Source: Caulobacteraceae bacterium
GTDB lineage: Bacteria; Pseudomonadota; Alphaproteobacteria; Caulobacterales; Caulobacteraceae
Assembly: GCA_947441065.1 (NCBI GenBank)
Contig: CANESI010000032.1
Span: 1-33,825 of the forward strand
Direction: 5' to 3'
DNA length: 33,825 bases
Position numbers and translations under genes: made by a program. Under the pieces are notes generated by a model. The model saw only the letters and a program-made list of their open reading frames with translations, ran no database searches and had not been told where the DNA came from. Of this stretch, positions 30,913 to 33,825 are shown in pieces. Within the stretch, counting starts at the first letter, position 1. The number at the start of each line of letters is the position of its first letter.

Positions 30913-31296
30913 ATGCCGCAGTCGGACGATCTTGACCCTGAAGTGACGCGAAAGGCACCCAACCAAGAGGCCCTTCGCCGTCTTGACGACCGGATCGGGG
31001 CCTTTGAGGCCTCCCGTGCGCGCAAGGCTAAGGACCACAGCGCGCACCAAGGCCATGATGGCTACCGCGTCTTGGCCGATTTGATCGGTGGAATTTTGGG
31101 AGGGCTAGGCTTCGGCTGGTTGCTCGACCAACTGTTACATATAAGCCCTTGGGGCCTGATCGGCGGGATGCTGATCGGCACGGGGCTTTCGGCTTTCATG
31201 GTCGTCCGCACGGCTGGACGCATGGGAAATAAGACATCGATCGCTCCTGGGCCGGATAAACCGCTGCTTGGGGATGAGGATGACGACGAAGACTGA
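30913..31296 (+). CDS. atpI: ATP synthase protein I (AtpI)
   Basis: 127 residues. A charged N-terminus (1-50) precedes two membrane helices, about 53-72 (VLADLIGGILGGLGFGWLLD) and 78-98 (SPWGLIGGMLIGTGLSAFMVV), and an acidic tail ending GDEDDDED. This is the AtpI/AtpZ-type layout, and the gene directly precedes atpB by 39 bp. AtpI is an accessory membrane protein that helps assemble the c-ring or handles Mg; it is not essential for the enzyme. No strong ribosome binding site precedes ATG 30913. First gene of the F0 operon. Confidence 0.87.
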   Translation: MPQSDDLDPEVTRKAPNQEALRRLDDRIGAFEASRARKAKDHSAHQGHDGYRVLADLIGGILGGLGFGWLLDQLLHISPWGLIGGMLIGTGLSAFMVVRTAGRMGNKTSIAPGPDKPLLGDEDDDED

Positions 31297-31335
31297 TCCT
31301 GCAGTTGCGGGTTCGAATGAGGAGATTAGGGGCTT

Positions 31336-32115
31336 ATGGCCGATCCGATGCACCAGTTCCAGATCAACAAGGTTGTTGATCTGCCGACGGTGAACCTGCC
31401 CGGTCTGGGCGTTGTCGACCTGTCGATCACCAATTCGGTGGTCTCGATGGGTATGGCAGCGGGCCTGATCTGCGTGTTCTTTGCTCTGGCCGCGCGTCAA
31501 GCGGTGGTTCCAGGGCGGCTCCAGTCCGTTGGCGAGATGCTCTACAGCCTCGTTGACGATCTGGCCGGATCGATCATTGGCCACGAGGGCAAGGTTTTCT
31601 TCCCCTTCGTGTTCACCCTGTTCTCCTTCATTCTCGCCATGAATTTCTTGGGCATGTTCCTTGTCTTTACGGCCACCTCGCAGTTGGCCGTGACCGCTAC
31701 CCTCGCGCTCCTGACCATCTTGACGGTCGTCGTTGTGGGTTTCTCGCGCAATGGCATCGGCATGTACAAGCTGTTCGTCCCGTCTGGCGTTCCTTGGCCA
31801 CTGCTGTTCTTGATGGTGCCGATTGAGATCATTTCCTTCCTGGTGCGGCCTGTGACCCTGGCCTTGCGTCTGTTCGGGAACATGATCGGCGGGCACGTCG
31901 TTCTAAAGATCTTCGCAGGGTTCATCATCTCCCTTGGCCTTCTGGCCTCGGGCGGCGGCATCGCATCCTTGGGCTATCTTGGCTCATTGGTGTCGTTGGG
32001 CAGCGTTGTTGCCCTGACCGCGTTGGAGTTCATCGTAGCCTTCCTTCAGGCCTTCGTGTTCGCCGCGCTGACCTGCGTTTATCTGAACGATGTTGTGAAC
32101 CTAGACAGTCACTAA
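31336..32115 (+). CDS. atpB: F0F1 ATP synthase subunit a
   Basis: 259 residues with five to six membrane helices. The essential proton-path arginine is R178 in RPVTLALRLFGNMIGGH (171-187). Other landmarks are LYSLVDDLAGSIIG, FFPFVFTLFSFILAMNFLGM and the C-terminal AFLQAFVFAALTCVYLNDV. Subunit a carries protons to and from the c-ring in the inner membrane. AGGAGAT and TTAGGGG lie 5-15 bp before ATG 31336. Third-party F1 genes are not present in this operon, as is usual in alphaproteobacteria. Confidence 0.96.
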   Translation: MADPMHQFQINKVVDLPTVNLPGLGVVDLSITNSVVSMGMAAGLICVFFALAARQAVVPGRLQSVGEMLYSLVDDLAGSIIGHEGKVFFPFVFTLFSFILAMNFLGMFLVFTATSQLAVTATLALLTILTVVVVGFSRNGIGMYKLFVPSGVPWPLLFLMVPIEIISFLVRPVTLALRLFGNMIGGHVVLKIFAGFIISLGLLASGGGIASLGYLGSLVSLGSVVALTALEFIVAFLQAFVFAALTCVYLNDVVNLDSH

Positions 32116-32182
32116 CACCTCGCATCGATCACCTGTTTTTTTCGTTTTCTCATCTACTTAACCAACCAAAAGGAAGACTCTT

Positions 32183-32407
32183 ATGGACGCTGAATCCGCA
32201 AAATACATCGGCGCTGGTCTGGCCATGCTCGGCATGATCGGGGCTGGTATCGGCCTTGGTAACCTGTTCGGTAGCTATCTGGCCGCCGCCATCCGTAACC
32301 CATCGGCCGCCGCTGGCGAACGCCCGATGCTGTTCCTCGGCATGGCGCTGACCGAAGCCTTGGGCATCTTCGCCCTCGTCATCGCCTTCCTGATCCTCTT
32401 CGCCTAA
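32183..32407 (+). CDS. atpE: F0F1 ATP synthase subunit c
   Basis: 74 residues, two-helix hairpin. Helix 1 is glycine-rich (GAGLAMLGMIGAGIGLGN), the loop is AAAIRNPSAA, with the conserved Arg-Asn-Pro that contacts gamma and epsilon, and helix 2 carries the ion-binding glutamate E58 in MALTEALGIFALVIAF. The residues around E58 show no sodium-binding pattern, so a proton-driven ring is expected. AAGGAAG lies 6-7 bp before ATG 32183, a strong site consistent with the high copy number of c. It is 67 bp after atpB. Confidence 0.96.
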   Translation: MDAESAKYIGAGLAMLGMIGAGIGLGNLFGSYLAAAIRNPSAAAGERPMLFLGMALTEALGIFALVIAFLILFA

Positions 32408-32419
32408 GACCGGACCGTC

Positions 32420-32968
32420 ATGGCCAACGAAACGACACAAACTCACGAGTCGACCGGAGCCGATGGCCATGCCAGCGGCGGCGGTCTGCCGCAATTTCAG
32501 TTCGTGTGGTGGCCTGGCCAGGTGGTTTGGCTGCTGCTGATCTTCGTCGTTCTCTATGTCCTGTTGTCAAAGCTCTTCCTGCCGCGCGTCGGCGGGACGA
32601 TCCAGACCCGGGCAGACAAGATCGCGGCGGATGTCGCACAGGCCCGTGATTTGAAGACGCAGGCTGAAGCCGAAAGTGCAACCGCCTTGGCCGAACTGGC
32701 CAAGGCCCGCACCCACGCCCAGCGGACGGCTTCTGAAGCCAAGGCTAAGGCCAATGCTGAGGCCGCAACGCGGCAGGCAGCAGAGGAAGCCGTTTTGGCG
32801 GAAAAACTGGCTGTCGCCGAAGACCGGATCCGGGTTTCGCGCGATGCGGCTCTGGGCAATGTGCGGACCATCGCGTCCGACATCGCCGCAGCGATCACCG
32901 ACAAGCTGACGGGCGTTGCTGCCACGGCCGATGAGGTCGAGACGGCACTGACTGCAGCAAAGGCATAA
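32420..32968 (+). CDS. atpF': F0F1 ATP synthase subunit b'
   Basis: 182 residues. A polar N-terminus (1-27), one membrane helix at about 29-52 (WWPGQVVWLLLIFVVLYVLLS), then a long alanine/glutamate-rich helix with coiled-coil character. The LPRVGGTIQTRADKIAADVAQA segment just after the membrane helix is typical of b'-type stators. It forms the peripheral stalk as a heterodimer with the b subunit encoded 12 bp downstream. Paired b and b' are found in alphaproteobacteria and cyanobacteria. Start ATG 32420 lies 12 bp after the atpE stop. Confidence 0.92.
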   Translation: MANETTQTHESTGADGHASGGGLPQFQFVWWPGQVVWLLLIFVVLYVLLSKLFLPRVGGTIQTRADKIAADVAQARDLKTQAEAESATALAELAKARTHAQRTASEAKAKANAEAATRQAAEEAVLAEKLAVAEDRIRVSRDAALGNVRTIASDIAAAITDKLTGVAATADEVETALTAAKA

Positions 32969-32980
32969 GGGGACCCAATA

Positions 32981-33472
32981 ATGGAACTTCTGCAAGAAGC
33001 TGAATTTTGGGTCGCCGTCTCACTGGTACTGTTCTTTGGCCTTCTGATCTCCATGAAGGTTCCGGGCGCAGTGGCCAGTGGCTTGGACGGCTATGCCCAA
33101 AAGATCCAAAACGAACTCGATGAGGCCCAGCGCCTGCGTGAAGAGGCTCAAGCTCTGCTGGCGTCAATCCAGCAGCAGCGTGAAGATGCTGAACGTCAGG
33201 CCGCTGACATGATTGCTGCTGCCGAAGCTGACGCCGCCCGTCTGGCGGTTGATGCCAAGGTCAAGCTGGACGAAGAGATTGCTCGCCGCCAGGCTCTGGC
33301 GGAGCGCAAGATCGCGGCAGCGGAAGCTGCAGCAGCGGCTGAAGTCAAATCTGTCGCAGCCGAACTGGCCGCTCAGATGACCGGTGCTATCCTTCAGGGC
33401 CGTCTTAAGGGCTTGAAGAGTGACCCCCTGATCGACCGTGCGGTCGCTCAGATGGCCGACAAGCTGCAATAG
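32981..33472 (+). CDS. atpF: F0F1 ATP synthase subunit b
   Basis: 163 residues. Short N-terminus, one membrane helix at about 8-26 ([19 protein letters not shown]), then [20 protein letters not shown] followed by a continuous alanine/glutamate coiled coil to the end ([15 protein letters not shown]). It is the second strand of the peripheral stalk with b'. AAGGGGA lies about 6-10 bp before ATG 32981. It is the last gene of the F0 operon; a strong terminator follows at 33501. Confidence 0.94.
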   Translation: MELLQEAEFWVAVSLVLFFGLLISMKVPGAVASGLDGYAQKIQNELDEAQRLREEAQALLASIQQQREDAERQAADMIAAAEADAARLAVDAKVKLDEEIARRQALAERKIAAAEAAAAAEVKSVAAELAAQMTGAILQGRLKGLKSDPLIDRAVAQMADKLQ

Positions 33473-33500
33473 CCAAAACCGAACTGTTTGACGCTAGAAG

Positions 33501-33537
33501 CCGGGCCGGAGGGAAACCTCTGGCCCGGTTTTCGTTT
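33501..33537 (+). terminator. Strong intrinsic terminator of the F0 operon
   Basis: A 12-bp stem (33501-33512 with 33517-33528: CCGGGCCGGAGG and CCTCTGGCCCGG, one G-T pair) closed by a GAAA tetraloop, followed by TTTTCGTTT. It begins 28 bp after the atpF stop. Confidence 0.92.
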
Positions 33538-33677
33538 AACGATGTCGGTATGCTTAGACCGAAGGGCAATTGGCTCGCCCTCAAGGGTATGTGTTATCCC
33601 GATTTAGACGACAGACTTGTGTTGGATCGCCGATCAGATCTCAAAGAGGCGAGAAGCGCGACCGCCGTCAGACCACA

Positions 33678-33825
33678 TCAGGCTTTTGACTTACCGCGCA
33701 AGGAGAGCCGCAAACGCCGCGCAAAACGCCAAGGCTTTGGCAGGACCATGCGCTCAAACCGCAGGACCTGCTGCCAAGCGACCGGCATGACCTCAGGCTC
33801 CCGGCGCAACAGACGGCGCAGCGGA
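33678..33825 (-). CDS. Unidentified protein, C-terminal end only, cut by window
   Basis: The minus-strand frame is open from the window edge to a TGA at 33678-33680 and encodes 48 residues: PLRRLLRREPEVMPVAWQQV, then an Arg-rich stretch with PKPWRFARRL and the end SLRGKSKA. Codon choice (G or C at most third positions) is like the neighbouring genes, which supports a real gene. It is convergent with the F0 operon; the 140 bp between the atpF terminator and this stop hold no gene I can see. No family recognised. Very basic composition at the end may indicate nucleic-acid or membrane contact, but that is a guess. Confidence 0.5.
   Translation of the reverse strand, partial: PLRRLLRREPEVMPVAWQQVLRFERMVLPKPWRFARRLRLSLRGKSKA

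Overview
The window looks like chromosomal DNA of an alphaproteobacterium, probably Caulobacterales or a close relative. I infer this from the high G+C coding sequence, the F0 ATP synthase genes with paired b' and b subunits set apart from F1, the block DUF1285 / CoA pyrophosphatase / DUF6111 / CCA tRNA nucleotidyltransferase, and a pseudaminic acid gene of the kind used for flagellin glycosylation. No rRNA, tRNA, CRISPR array, transposase or phage gene was seen.

Layout. Positions 1-614 hold the 3' part of pseG. Positions 710-3478 form a tight operon of four genes that overlap by 4 bp at each junction. From about 3.5 to 28.3 kb lies a long accessory block of catabolic enzymes: two Baeyer-Villiger type flavin monooxygenases, a TauD/TfdA dioxygenase, two amidohydrolases, an Old Yellow Enzyme homologue, two hotdog thioesterases, an aldo/keto reductase, a GMC alcohol oxidoreductase, two APH-fold phosphotransferases, a GST, an enoyl-CoA hydratase and a pair of acyl-CoA dehydrogenases. 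An ammonium transporter, a hybrid histidine kinase, OmpW, a globin and a GFA-family zinc protein are interspersed. Positions 28499-30403 hold a UPF0178 protein and a haloalkane dehalogenase. Positions 30913-33472 hold the F0 operon atpI-atpB-atpE-b'-b, closed by a strong intrinsic terminator, followed by the 3' end of an unidentified minus-strand gene.

How the genes may work together (inference). Alcohol oxidation (GMC), ring or chain ketone oxygenation (monooxygenases) and lactone hydrolysis (the amidohydrolase beside the second monooxygenase) would yield hydroxy acids. The two phosphotransferases and the acyl-CoA dehydrogenase pair resemble parts used in 4-hydroxyacyl-CoA breakdown and in steroid side-chain beta-oxidation, and the hydratase would continue that route. 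No acyl-CoA ligase, 3-hydroxyacyl-CoA dehydrogenase or thiolase is present, so the pathway would need genes elsewhere.

The five gaps longer than 300 bp are filled by five families of short palindromic repeats, called R-A to R-E here, arranged as mosaics. R-C is a three-hairpin element whose side stem shows a compensatory base change between copies, plus one collapsed copy. Direct copies of an R-E/R-A composite flank the haloalkane dehalogenase gene. Other points of note are a TetR-like operator, a small relic resembling the end of an S9 peptidase, and an FNR-like box in an AT-rich stretch before ompW.
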